Assembly: GCA_002304935.1 (NCBI GenBank)
Contig: DBPS01000051.1
Location: 3,202-25,858, forward strand
Length of the DNA stretch: 22,657 nt
Direction: 5' to 3'
Source: Candidatus Humimicrobium oleiphilum
GTDB lineage: Bacteria; Actinomycetota; Humimicrobiia; Humimicrobiales; Humimicrobiaceae
Position 1 is the stretch's first letter. Every line of letters starts with the position of its first letter. This document shows positions 14,679 through 22,657 of the stretch, piece after piece. The notes below the pieces were generated by a model. It saw only the letters and a program-made list of their open reading frames with translations. It had not been told where the DNA came from and did not search any database. The position numbers and the translations under genes are program-made.

Positions 14679-16115
14679 ATGAAAGCAAATAAAATAAATG
14701 CTGTTTTTCCTGAAAAAAAAACAATCCTTAAAAAAATTAAAGATTCTTTTTTTTCTTCCAGCGAAACAGAAGAAAGGTTTTTCAGATTTGAATTTGAGAT
14801 AAAACAGCATAATAATCTTAATCTGTTATCATGGCTTAATGCACAAAAAAATAAAGTAAAGATTTATTTTTCTGACAAAAATAAAAATGAATACGCTGGC
14901 ATAGGAATAGGGGATATTATAAATCATATGCCTTTATCTTCAAAATCCTGCGGAATAGACAGAGATAAAGAATCTGTTCTTGAAAATACTATTAAAGCAA
15001 TAAAAGAAAGAATAAGCCTCTCTGGCGGAAAAGCAAGATATTACGGAGGACATGCATTTGATATTAATGGTTATATGGATTCGACATGGAATGGAATAGG
15101 AAATATTTTATTCATAGCGCCACTTTTAGAAATAACCGGGAACAGTAATAATAAAACACTGGCTGTTAATTTTTATTATAATCCGGATAAAGGGGCAGGC
15201 AAAAATCAGATCTTTGAAAAAATCGAGAAAGAAATTGTAAATTTTGAAAAAAGTGAAGACATTATAAGTAATAAAATCTTCTTGCTGGAAAGCAGGCAGG
15301 ATATACCTGAAAGAGAAAAATGGATAAACAATATAAATAATGTCAAAGATACTTTTCAGATAGAAAATATAAGCAAGATAGTGCTGGCAAGAAAGAGTAT
15401 TTTTAAAATAGACAATATGGCAGATCCTCTGATAATGTTTAATTCTTTAAAAAAACAAGATGTAAAGACTTATGATTTTTATTTACAGACTGGTGAAAAC
15501 TATGCATTTTTCGGATGTTCTCCTGAGCTGCTTTTCTACCGGGAAAAAAACAGCCTTGTCAGTGATGCAATTGCGGGGACGGTTCTTAAAGGGAAAAACA
15601 AAGAAGAAGAGAAAACATATGCAGATGAACTATTGTCATCCAAAAAAGATTCAGAAGAATTCAGATTTGTTTTCAATGATATAAAAAAAGAATTAAAAAA
15701 AATATGCGAATCTGTAAGTGCCACTAAAGAGAAAGAGATACTTGCTTTAAGCTACGCTCAGCATATAAGAAGCCAGTTTGACTGTGTTTTGAAAAATAAT
15801 ACAAGCGATTACAGGATTTTAAAAAGCCTTCATCCAACACCGGCGGTAAGCGGATATCCTTTCAGGAATATCTATAAACTGATAAAAAGATATGAAATTT
15901 TCTACAGAGGCTTTTATTCCGGTCCCATAGGATGGATTAGTAATGATGAATCCTGTTTTGCAGTAGGCATAAGGTCCGGGATCCTTGATAAAAGAAGCCT
16001 GTCTGTCTTTGCAGGGGCAGGCATAGTAAAAAAATCGTCAGCTGAAATGGAATGGGATGAAATAGAAAACAAAATAACCCCATTTTTAAAATTGTTTAAT
16101 AAAAAATTCAAATAA
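14679..16115 (+). CDS. menF: Isochorismate synthase, first gene of the menaquinone operon
   Basis: A 478-residue chorismate-binding enzyme that converts chorismate to isochorismate. The C-terminal catalytic domain has ISKIVLARKS with probable general base K233, GCSPELL with E283 exactly 50 residues later (the spacing of K190/E240 in E. coli MenF), DAIAGTVLKG, LHPTPAVSGYP, and YRGFYSGPIGW followed by GAGIV. The N-terminal 200 residues are poorly conserved, as usual. AAAGGAA about 7 nt before ATG 14679 supports the start. A TTGACA lies at 14592, but no good -10 follows. With menD directly downstream it is menaquinone-specific rather than siderophore- or salicylate-related. Confidence 0.93.
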   Translation: MKANKINAVFPEKKTILKKIKDSFFSSSETEERFFRFEFEIKQHNNLNLLSWLNAQKNKVKIYFSDKNKNEYAGIGIGDIINHMPLSSKSCGIDRDKESVLENTIKAIKERISLSGGKARYYGGHAFDINGYMDSTWNGIGNILFIAPLLEITGNSNNKTLAVNFYYNPDKGAGKNQIFEKIEKEIVNFEKSEDIISNKIFLLESRQDIPEREKWINNINNVKDTFQIENISKIVLARKSIFKIDNMADPLIMFNSLKKQDVKTYDFYLQTGENYAFFGCSPELLFYREKNSLVSDAIAGTVLKGKNKEEEKTYADELLSSKKDSEEFRFVFNDIKKELKKICESVSATKEKEILALSYAQHIRSQFDCVLKNNTSDYRILKSLHPTPAVSGYPFRNIYKLIKRYEIFYRGFYSGPIGWISNDESCFAVGIRSGILDKRSLSVFAGAGIVKKSSAEMEWDEIENKITPFLKLFNKKFK

Positions 16116-16126
16116 AAAATAAATTT

Positions 16127-17923
16127 ATGTTTGATAATCAGAAGATATTAAATGATAATTTAAACCATGTATGGTCAGGACTGGCTGTAGAAGAATTTTT
16201 AAGAAATGAAATTGATTTTTTTTGTATATCCCCTGGTTCAAGGTCAACACCCCTGACATCTGCCGCAGCTTTTAATGAAAAAGCAAAAAAAGTCATTTCT
16301 TACGATGAAAGAGGAAGCGGTTATTATGCACTGGGTTTTGGACAGGCATCCCTAAAACCCGCAGTAATAATCGTTACATCAGGAACAGCTGTCGCAAATC
16401 TTTTTCCATCAGTTATAGAGGCATTCCAGTCAAAAATACCAATGATTATTCTGAGCGCTGACAGGCCTCCGGAATTGCAGGATGCAGGAGCAAATCAGAC
16501 AATAAGCCAGGATAATATTTTTGGAAAATATGTCAAATGGTTTTTCAATATGCCTTGTCCGGACTATGGCATAAAGCCTTCATTTGTGCTTTCAAATATT
16601 GACAATGCAATAAAGACAAGCATGTCAGAACCAAAGGGTCCTGTACATTTGAATTTCATGTTCAGGGAACCGCTTGAACCATCTCCCGATGGTCAGAATA
16701 TGCTCAGTAAAGAATATATGCTTGAAGTCAGCTCATGGAATAAAAAAACAACACCATATTGCAATTATATAAAAACGGTAAAAAAATGTGATGATTATTC
16801 TGCTGATATTATTTTAAAAATAATCACCGGAAATAACAAAGGGCTGATTTCTGTTGGAAAACTATCTTCTGATGAAGACAGGACAGCGCTGCTTAAACTT
16901 TTCAGTATCCTTAAATGGCCGGTATATGCTGACATAACTTCAGGATTAAGGCTAAATAAATCAGCAGGTACCAATATAATAAAACATTTTGATATGAATA
17001 TCCTTGAATCGGATTTCTGCAAAAACGTAAAACCGGATGCGGTAATTCATTTTGGGGATAGAATAACTTCCAAAAGATTTTTTGAATTTTTTAAATTAAA
17101 CATTCCGGAGGTTTTCATAAATGTAAAAAATGATACTGTCCGTTACAATCCGGAACATTTGCCTTTAGTGGCTATCGAAGCAGAGATAAGTATTTTTTGT
17201 AATTATCTTATTGAAAAAATAAAGGATCTGAATCAAAAAGAAGATTTTAAAGATTTTTATGAAAAAAAAGCTGCTGAAGCACAAAGAATAATAGACATAA
17301 ACATTGAAGAAGATAAAGTATTGAGTGAGGTCTTCATTTCAAGATTTTTATCAAAAAACCTTCCGGCAGATTCCTGTTTGTTTCTGTCAAACAGCATGCC
17401 TGTAAGAGATTTCGAATTATATGCAGAAAGTACGGATTTGAATATAAATATCGGCTCAAACAGGGGAGCAAGCGGAATCGACGGAATTATTTCCTCAGCT
17501 GCTGGTTTTGCGGCAGGGAATAAAAAAATATGCACACTTGTAATCGGAGATATAGCTTTTATTCATGACATCAATTCTTTGTCATTAATAAAAAAGTGTG
17601 ATTTCCCGGTTATAATAATTCTTATTAATAATAACGGAGGCGGAATCTTTAACTTTCTTCCAATATCAGCATACAATGAAATATTCAACGAATACTTTGT
17701 TGCCCCTCACGGATACAGATTCGCAGGTGCTGCAGAAAATTTTAAAATAAAACATAATTATGCATTTGACAGAGATGATTTTAAAAAGTTGTTTGAATAT
17801 GCCAGATTATGTGCTCAAAATAAAAAAGAATCATTTATAATAGAAGCAGTTACAAATGGTGAATATGATTTCAGGCTGAGAAAAAAGATAAAACATGAAA
17901 TAATAGATAGCCTGCATCTGTGA
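16127..17923 (+). CDS. menD: SEPHCHC synthase (2-succinyl-5-enolpyruvyl-6-hydroxy-3-cyclohexene-1-carboxylate synthase)
   Basis: A 598-residue thiamine-diphosphate enzyme that joins 2-oxoglutarate and isochorismate. Motifs: CISPGSRSTPLTSA near the start, catalytic-type Glu E61 in YDERGSGYYALG, TSGTAVANLFP, SADRPPEL with DAGANQTI, GSNRGASGIDG, and the ThDP/Mg site GDIAFIHD with ILINNNGGGIF (about 480-515). Length is normal for MenD. It starts 11 nt after menF; the ribosome site is weak, so coupling to menF is likely. Confidence 0.96.
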   Translation: MFDNQKILNDNLNHVWSGLAVEEFLRNEIDFFCISPGSRSTPLTSAAAFNEKAKKVISYDERGSGYYALGFGQASLKPAVIIVTSGTAVANLFPSVIEAFQSKIPMIILSADRPPELQDAGANQTISQDNIFGKYVKWFFNMPCPDYGIKPSFVLSNIDNAIKTSMSEPKGPVHLNFMFREPLEPSPDGQNMLSKEYMLEVSSWNKKTTPYCNYIKTVKKCDDYSADIILKIITGNNKGLISVGKLSSDEDRTALLKLFSILKWPVYADITSGLRLNKSAGTNIIKHFDMNILESDFCKNVKPDAVIHFGDRITSKRFFEFFKLNIPEVFINVKNDTVRYNPEHLPLVAIEAEISIFCNYLIEKIKDLNQKEDFKDFYEKKAAEAQRIIDINIEEDKVLSEVFISRFLSKNLPADSCLFLSNSMPVRDFELYAESTDLNINIGSNRGASGIDGIISSAAGFAAGNKKICTLVIGDIAFIHDINSLSLIKKCDFPVIIILINNNGGGIFNFLPISAYNEIFNEYFVAPHGYRFAGAAENFKIKHNYAFDRDDFKKLFEYARLCAQNKKESFIIEAVTNGEYDFRLRKKIKHEIIDSLHL

Positions 17924-17972
17924 TAAATCAGGGTTTTTTATTAAATGTATTATATTTGCGACAGGATGATAA

Positions 17973-18785
17973 ATGAAAAAATTTAAATGGATAAAAGTCA
18001 GAGATTGCGAAGATATATTATTTGAGAAAAGCCAGAATATTGCAAAAATTACCATAAACAGGCCGGAAGTAAGGAATGCTTTCAGGCCTCTTACCATAAA
18101 AGAAATCTCAGAATCCCTGGCTGAAGCAGAATCAGATAAGGAAGTCGGAGTGATTATTATAACTGGTAAAGGAGACAAGGCTTTTTGTTCGGGGGGGGAT
18201 CAGAAAATAAGAGGAAATGCAGGCTATAAAGATAAAGATGGAGCCGAGAGCCTTGGTGTGCTTGAGCTGCAAAGACAGATAAGGACCTGCCCCAAACCTG
18301 TCATAGCAATGGTCGCAGGTTACGCTATCGGGGGAGGTAACATACTGGCACTTGTATGCGATCTTACAATCGCAGCTGAAAATGCTGTTTTCGGGCAGAC
18401 AGGACCAAAAGTAGGTTCCTTTGACGGAGGTTTTGGGTCCAGCTATCTTTCCAGGATTGTAGGCCAGAAAAAAGCGAGGGAGATATGGTTTTTATGTCGT
18501 CAGTACAATGCTCATGAAGCTTTACAAATGGGTATGGTTAATGCTGTCGTGCCTCTTGAAGAACTGGAAGAGGAAACAGTTAAATGGTGCTTTGAAATAT
18601 TGCAGAACTCTCCCACAGCCATTAAATGCCTTAAAGCAGCACTAAATGCTGATTGTGACGGGCAGACAGGATTACAGCAACTGGCAGGTTACACCACCAT
18701 GCTCTTTTATCAGACAGAAGAAGCTCAGGAAGGAAGAGATGCATTTATACAAAAGAGAAAACCTGATTTTAAAAAAAATAAATGA
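17973..18785 (+). CDS. menB: 1,4-dihydroxy-2-naphthoyl-CoA synthase, bicarbonate-type
   Basis: A 270-residue crotonase-fold enzyme that cyclises OSB-CoA to DHNA-CoA. It shows FCSGGDQKIRG, GYAIGGGNILAL as oxyanion-hole segment, GQTGPKVGSFDGGFGSSYL, REIWFLCRQY, and NADCDGQTGLQQLAG at the C-terminus. G144 in QTGP marks the type I enzymes that use bicarbonate as catalytic base, as opposed to the Asp of type II. AGGATGA precedes ATG 17973 at good distance. It lies 49 nt after menD; menH, often found at this place, is missing. Confidence 0.96.
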   Translation: MKKFKWIKVRDCEDILFEKSQNIAKITINRPEVRNAFRPLTIKEISESLAEAESDKEVGVIIITGKGDKAFCSGGDQKIRGNAGYKDKDGAESLGVLELQRQIRTCPKPVIAMVAGYAIGGGNILALVCDLTIAAENAVFGQTGPKVGSFDGGFGSSYLSRIVGQKKAREIWFLCRQYNAHEALQMGMVNAVVPLEELEEETVKWCFEILQNSPTAIKCLKAALNADCDGQTGLQQLAGYTTMLFYQTEEAQEGRDAFIQKRKPDFKKNK

Positions 18786-18806
18786 TTTTCTTCCGGTAGT
18801 AGATAA

Positions 18807-19709
18807 ATGATATCTTCTAAATGGAAAATATGGATTCTTGGAATAAGACCCAAAACTCTTGCAGCAGGTATATCTCCTGTAATAATGGGCCTGGGTTCTG
18901 CTTTTTATGACGGACATTATACATTACATTTATCATCGGCAATACTTACTTTTCTGGCTGCTGTTTTAATCCAGGCAGGCACCAATCTTTCAAATGACTT
19001 ATTTGACTATTTAAAGGGCGCAGATAATAAAAAGAGAGTGGGGCCTTTAAGAATAATGCAGTCAGGACTTGTAACAAAAAGGGAAATGCTTTGCGGCATT
19101 TTTATTGTTTTTTTTCTTGCAGCTGTCTGCGGGGTTTTTCTTGTAATCCGCGGAGGGCTACCGATAATGATTGTGGGCATTCTTTCAATTATATGCGGTT
19201 TCTTATATACTGCAGGTCCTCATCCTATAGGGTATCTGGGCCTTGGTGAAATATTCGTACTGGTATTTTTCGGAATAATAGCATTCTCAGGGACACACTA
19301 CATACAGACTCTTGTCTTTTCTCCGATAATGATTGTCCTGGGATTAATGCCGGGCTTTTTTTCAGTAGCTATCTTATCTGCAAATAATCTGCGGGATATA
19401 AAAACTGACAGAGAAGCAGGAAAAAACACGCTTGCAGTAAAATTTGGTTATAAATTCGCTGTTTCAGAATATGTATTCTGCATGATTATGCCTTATCTTC
19501 TTCTTATTATTATTGTATTCTTTTTAAAAAACCATTATTTTTCTCTTTTATCGCTTGCGAGCATCTTTTTTGCAATAAAACCTTTAAAAATAGTCATAAA
19601 TAAAAATATACACACTCCTGGATTACTGATTTCTGTTTTGGAGAAAACAGGGCAAGTCATGCTTTTATTTGCAATTATTTTCTGCATCACCTGGAATATA
19701 AAAATATGA
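18807..19709 (+). CDS. menA: 1,4-dihydroxy-2-naphthoate polyprenyltransferase
   Basis: A 300-residue UbiA-type membrane enzyme with about eight or nine membrane segments. It prenylates DHNA to demethylmenaquinone. The two Asp-rich motifs are present: NDLFDYLKGAD (N63, D64, D68) and NNLRDIKTDREAGK (D197, D201). RPKTLAAGISPV near the N-terminus is characteristic of MenA. The ribosome site before ATG 18807 is weak. Its last 4 nt overlap menC (ATGA), so the two are coupled. Confidence 0.95.
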   Translation: MISSKWKIWILGIRPKTLAAGISPVIMGLGSAFYDGHYTLHLSSAILTFLAAVLIQAGTNLSNDLFDYLKGADNKKRVGPLRIMQSGLVTKREMLCGIFIVFFLAAVCGVFLVIRGGLPIMIVGILSIICGFLYTAGPHPIGYLGLGEIFVLVFFGIIAFSGTHYIQTLVFSPIMIVLGLMPGFFSVAILSANNLRDIKTDREAGKNTLAVKFGYKFAVSEYVFCMIMPYLLLIIIVFFLKNHYFSLLSLASIFFAIKPLKIVINKNIHTPGLLISVLEKTGQVMLLFAIIFCITWNIKI

Positions 19710-20896
19710 ATATAATAAAAATAAAAAATATAAATATTTTTTCGTTTGATCTGCCGCTAAAAAAAGCATTTGTTTTAAAAAATACTTCTTTTGATTCAAG
19801 AAGAGGGATACTTGTCGAACTTGAAACAAACCAGGGAATTAAATATTATGGCGAATCCAGTCCTCTTGTTTATTTTAATCAGGAAAATTATTCCGACTGC
19901 CTGTATCAGATATCAGAAATAAGAAAAATCATGCTCGATAATCCGGAAGGTTTTTATATCGAAATCCCTGAAGAAAATAAATACTTTATGGAAGATTTCG
20001 GGATTTTTTTTATCCAGAATTTCCTGGAAAAAATTAAAAAAAATGGACGGGCAGACAATCCGGAAAATATTTTTCCTTCAGTCAGATACTGTTTTGAAAT
20101 GCTTTATTTCTGTATTTTTATAAAAAATCCTGATTTCGCCAGATATTATAATGTTTCTTCTGATAGTTTTATACCATTATGCAGGTTAATACCTGATATC
20201 AGCCGGATTGACTATGGTGTTCTGGAAGAAGAAATCAGGCGCAATGAATATAACACGATAAAAATAAAAATAGGAAGGCAGAAACCTGAAAGCGAAATCA
20301 GTGCAATAAGAAGAATCATTGATATAATTGAAAATATTAATAGAAAAGATGTATTGATAAGGCTTGATTCAAACATGAGTCTGTCCGAGTCCTGCATATT
20401 GCAAATGCTTGAAAATATCAATAAATCATATATTGATTTTATTGAGGATCCTGTAGAAAATATTTCTTCCTACCAGGATATTTATGAGAAAACAGGTGTA
20501 ACTATTGCAGCTGATGAGACAATAAAAAAGTTTATTGATTTTAAAAAAATGTCCTTTAAAAATAATGCCGGAAAATTCATAAAAGCTTTGGTAATAAAGC
20601 CACAGTCAATCGGAGGAATTACAGATTCTTTCCGATTATTTAAAATGGCACAACATGCAAAGATAAAAACAGTTATAAGCAATATTTTTGAAACAAGCAT
20701 ATCTGTTTCAGCACTATGTATATTTATTTATCTCATAAATAATCAAAAAATTGCTGCAGGGCTGGATACCCTGGATATTTTTTTAAAAGATCCGGGTATT
20801 GTCAAAATAAAATCAGATAGTGCCAGAATATCTGTCTGCAGAGCTTATGAAAATTTATATAAAGCAGATTATTCTGTTTTAAGAAAATTACACTGA
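19706..20896 (+). CDS. menC: o-Succinylbenzoate synthase (enolase superfamily)
   Basis: A 396-residue enolase-superfamily enzyme that dehydrates SHCHC to OSB. Catalytic residues are in place: K186-x-K188 in TIKIKIG, metal ligands D221 (RLDSN), E247 (FIEDP) and D270 (AADET), and the second base K298 in VIKPQSIGG. SNIFETSIS near residue 330 is also typical. It is longer than the 320-370 residues common in MenC, with extra sequence in the N-terminal capping domain (about 75-125). Related dipeptide epimerases share this fold, but position between menA and menE makes MenC the clear choice. Confidence 0.92.
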   Translation: MNIIKIKNINIFSFDLPLKKAFVLKNTSFDSRRGILVELETNQGIKYYGESSPLVYFNQENYSDCLYQISEIRKIMLDNPEGFYIEIPEENKYFMEDFGIFFIQNFLEKIKKNGRADNPENIFPSVRYCFEMLYFCIFIKNPDFARYYNVSSDSFIPLCRLIPDISRIDYGVLEEEIRRNEYNTIKIKIGRQKPESEISAIRRIIDIIENINRKDVLIRLDSNMSLSESCILQMLENINKSYIDFIEDPVENISSYQDIYEKTGVTIAADETIKKFIDFKKMSFKNNAGKFIKALVIKPQSIGGITDSFRLFKMAQHAKIKTVISNIFETSISVSALCIFIYLINNQKIAAGLDTLDIFLKDPGIVKIKSDSARISVCRAYENLYKADYSVLRKLH

Positions 20897-20967
20897 TTAA
20901 AAACAACAAGCTGGATGATAAGAAGAAAAGATGGTTTTAATTATTAATTTTCTTAATACTAAAAAAA

Positions 20968-22371
20968 ATGAAATTAAAAAAAATGGAATTTTTTGAAACA
21001 GAGAAATCATTAAATGACATAAATAGTGACAAGCTTGTTGCAATCTTCTCAAAAAACCTGCAGACAGCAGTAAAAATGGCAGTATTCCTTATAAATAACA
21101 GATTTACGGTTATTCCATTAAATCCTTCAATTTCCGGAGAAAAAATCGGCAGGTATCTCGCTTCTGTCAATTGTAAAAAAATTGTATCAGATGAAGACCT
21201 GCCTCCTGATTTTAATTATGATTGCCGTTTATCTGATATAAAAGAAATGGATTTATTCAGGAAATCTTCTAAAAAAGATTTAAAAATCGGTAATATTTTT
21301 CAGGATATCAGATATGAATATGAAAGAAAAACAAATATCATATTCACTTCAGGTTCTGCAGGTATGCCAAAAGCGGTCCTGCATACGCTCGGTAATCATT
21401 ACTACAGCTCACTTGGTTCAAACATTAATATAGAATTTAATGAAAAAGATAAATGGTTAATTGTTCTGCCCTTATATCATATAAGCGGATTGTCAATTAT
21501 TTTCAGGGCTGCACTGTCAGGAGGGAAAATTGCGGTAAGAGAACCTGGAATGGAAGTTGGCGAAGCAATAAAAATAAATAAACCAAGCCATATCTCATTA
21601 GTACCTCATCAGCTTCAGGGTCTTTTAAATTGTGGGAAAAACATAGATATCCTGCGAAGGATGAAAGCTATCCTGGTGGGAGGAGCAGGAATGCCGTTTG
21701 CATTAGCTGAGCAGTCTTTTAAATATAGGCTGAACCTGTTTGTTTCTTATGGAAGTACAGAAATGTGCTCCCAGGTAACATGTACCAGAAACAAAGATTC
21801 TCTTGAGCATCTTAAGACATCCGGCAGGCTGCTTGAATACAGAGAAATTAAAATAAATGAAAAGAATAGCATTCTTGTGAAAGGAAAAACTTTATTTGCC
21901 GGCTATATAGTTAAAGATAAAAATGATAACAGGTTATTGCTTAAAAAAAAGCTTGATGCAGATGGTTATTTTGATACAGGAGATAACGGCTGTATGGATA
22001 ATGACGGATATCTGCATATCAGGGGCAGAAGAGATATTTCATTTAAATATAAGGCAGAAAAAATATATCCCGAAGAAATAGAAAGAGTATTTTTGGATAT
22101 AAGCGGGGTAGAGGAAGCAGTAGTTGTCCCTTATAAAAAAAATGATTTTGAAAAAATACCGGTTGTTTTTTTGAAAGTCGATAATTTTTGCCAGAATAAT
22201 CCGGCATATATCATGGAAAATGCAAAGAAAGAATTGGAACCATTTAAATTTCCCTGTTATTTTTTAAAATGGCCGTACATCTCTGATGCTTTAAAGCCAT
22301 CAAGAAAAGAAATGCATAATATTGCAAGGGAAATAATTGATAAAAAAATTAAAGAAAGATTTTTTTGCTAA
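20968..22371 (+). CDS. menE: o-Succinylbenzoate-CoA ligase
   Basis: A 467-residue ANL-superfamily AMP-forming ligase that makes OSB-CoA for MenB. Motifs: P-loop TSGSAGMPKA (from residue 127), LPLYHISGLS, SYGSTEMCSQVT, the hinge segment DTGDNGCMDNDGYLHIRGR, and a C-terminal lid with PSRKEMHN holding the likely adenylation Lys. ATG 20968 has no Shine-Dalgarno; an in-frame ATG at 20983 is no better. It begins 71 nt after menC. Its 3' end overlaps the reverse-strand SDR remnant by 23 bp. Confidence 0.93.
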   Translation: MKLKKMEFFETEKSLNDINSDKLVAIFSKNLQTAVKMAVFLINNRFTVIPLNPSISGEKIGRYLASVNCKKIVSDEDLPPDFNYDCRLSDIKEMDLFRKSSKKDLKIGNIFQDIRYEYERKTNIIFTSGSAGMPKAVLHTLGNHYYSSLGSNINIEFNEKDKWLIVLPLYHISGLSIIFRAALSGGKIAVREPGMEVGEAIKINKPSHISLVPHQLQGLLNCGKNIDILRRMKAILVGGAGMPFALAEQSFKYRLNLFVSYGSTEMCSQVTCTRNKDSLEHLKTSGRLLEYREIKINEKNSILVKGKTLFAGYIVKDKNDNRLLLKKKLDADGYFDTGDNGCMDNDGYLHIRGRRDISFKYKAEKIYPEEIERVFLDISGVEEAVVVPYKKNDFEKIPVVFLKVDNFCQNNPAYIMENAKKELEPFKFPCYFLKWPYISDALKPSRKEMHNIAREIIDKKIKERFFC

Positions 22372-22528
22372 AACGGTTTTGAACTTCTTCGCTGACTGCT
22401 TTTAATTTTTTTTCATTCCTGGCAGAAAGTATTACAGTAGCTCCTTCTTTTGCCAGCTCCAGACTTATATTTCTGCCTATTCCCTGGCTTGCGCCTGTTA
22501 CAAGTATTACTTTTTTATTTAAATCCAT
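22349..22528 (-). pseudogene. Truncated short-chain dehydrogenase/reductase (SDR) remnant, 59 codons
   Basis: Reverse-strand reading from ATG 22528, with AAAGGGAAC as a good ribosome site, gives MDLNKKVILVTGASQGIG followed by helix RNISLELAKEGATVI and LSARNEKKLKAVSEEVQN, then a stop at 22349. This is the first beta-alpha-beta unit of an SDR, with the NADP-type TGxxxGIG dinucleotide motif and a basic Arg after the second strand. A full SDR has about 250 residues; the Ser-Tyr-Lys catalytic region is absent. The last eight codons read through the antisense of menE's end. I see a 3' truncation; a working 59-residue protein seems unlikely. Confidence 0.8.
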
Positions 22529-22657
22529 ATAGTTCCCTTTAAATCAAAAATTATTTTTAAAAAATTTATAAGATTGGAAATATATAATCAGATTTTATTT
22601 TACAATATTAAATTGGATTTCAATATTATTTCTGCAATTACATATGAATAATAATTT

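Noticed and set aside
17911..17938. CCTG/CAGG hairpin followed by TTTTTT between menD and menB as an intra-operon terminator
   Set aside because: Only a 4-bp stem that overlaps the menD coding end; too weak to call.
22529..22657. Upstream region of the SDR remnant
   Set aside because: Only AT-rich sequence with short chance inverted repeats (AATATT copies); no gene or convincing promoter seen.

Overview
The window is a compact, AT-rich bacterial chromosomal segment (roughly one third GC by eye) with short intergenic gaps, heavy AGA/AGG/ATA codon use and several TTG start codons (907, 1599, 2954). I see no tRNA, rRNA, CRISPR array, transposase or phage gene. The secreted proteins carry lipobox signal peptides, the two-component/HtrA layout resembles Gram-positive CssRS-HtrA, and the respiratory quinone is menaquinone made by the classical Men route. 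This fits a low-GC Firmicutes-like or low-GC candidate-phylum bacterium; the exact taxon cannot be fixed from the sequence alone.

Layout. 1-386 (-): start of a Sir2 NAD-dependent deacylase, cut by the window edge. 581-790 (+): dodecin. 907-2688 (+): tight operon of two DUF1538 membrane proteins and a P-II-like protein, a candidate P-II-gated transporter of unknown substrate. 2954-6218 (+): OmpR-family response regulator, sensor kinase and lipoprotein HtrA protease. An 18-bp-arm palindrome before the regulator and a triple 11-bp-phased repeat before htrA share the same TTTTAAT element, which suggests a self-contained envelope-stress regulon. 6230-8107: divergent pair of zinc-ribbon proteins, one membrane-bound (DUF4190 type) and one SPFH type, reminiscent of the Bacillus YdjGHI membrane-stress partners. 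8264-10482 (+): complete polar amino acid ABC importer. 10584-13148 (+): large lipoprotein joining a seven-bladed LVIVD propeller, a PKD-like domain and a transglutaminase. 13175-14446 (-): membrane-anchored DUF4015 putative glycoside hydrolase, convergent with the former. 14679-22371 (+): menaquinone operon menF-menD-menB-menA-menC-menE. 22349-22528 (-): 59-codon remnant of a short-chain dehydrogenase whose homology stops where menE ends.

Together the men genes convert chorismate through isochorismate, SEPHCHC, OSB and OSB-CoA to DHNA-CoA and on to prenylated naphthoquinone. MenH, the DHNA-CoA thioesterase and the final methyltransferase are not here. The least understood parts are the DUF1538/P-II operon, the propeller-transglutaminase lipoprotein, the SPFH/zinc-ribbon pair and the shared regulator boxes.
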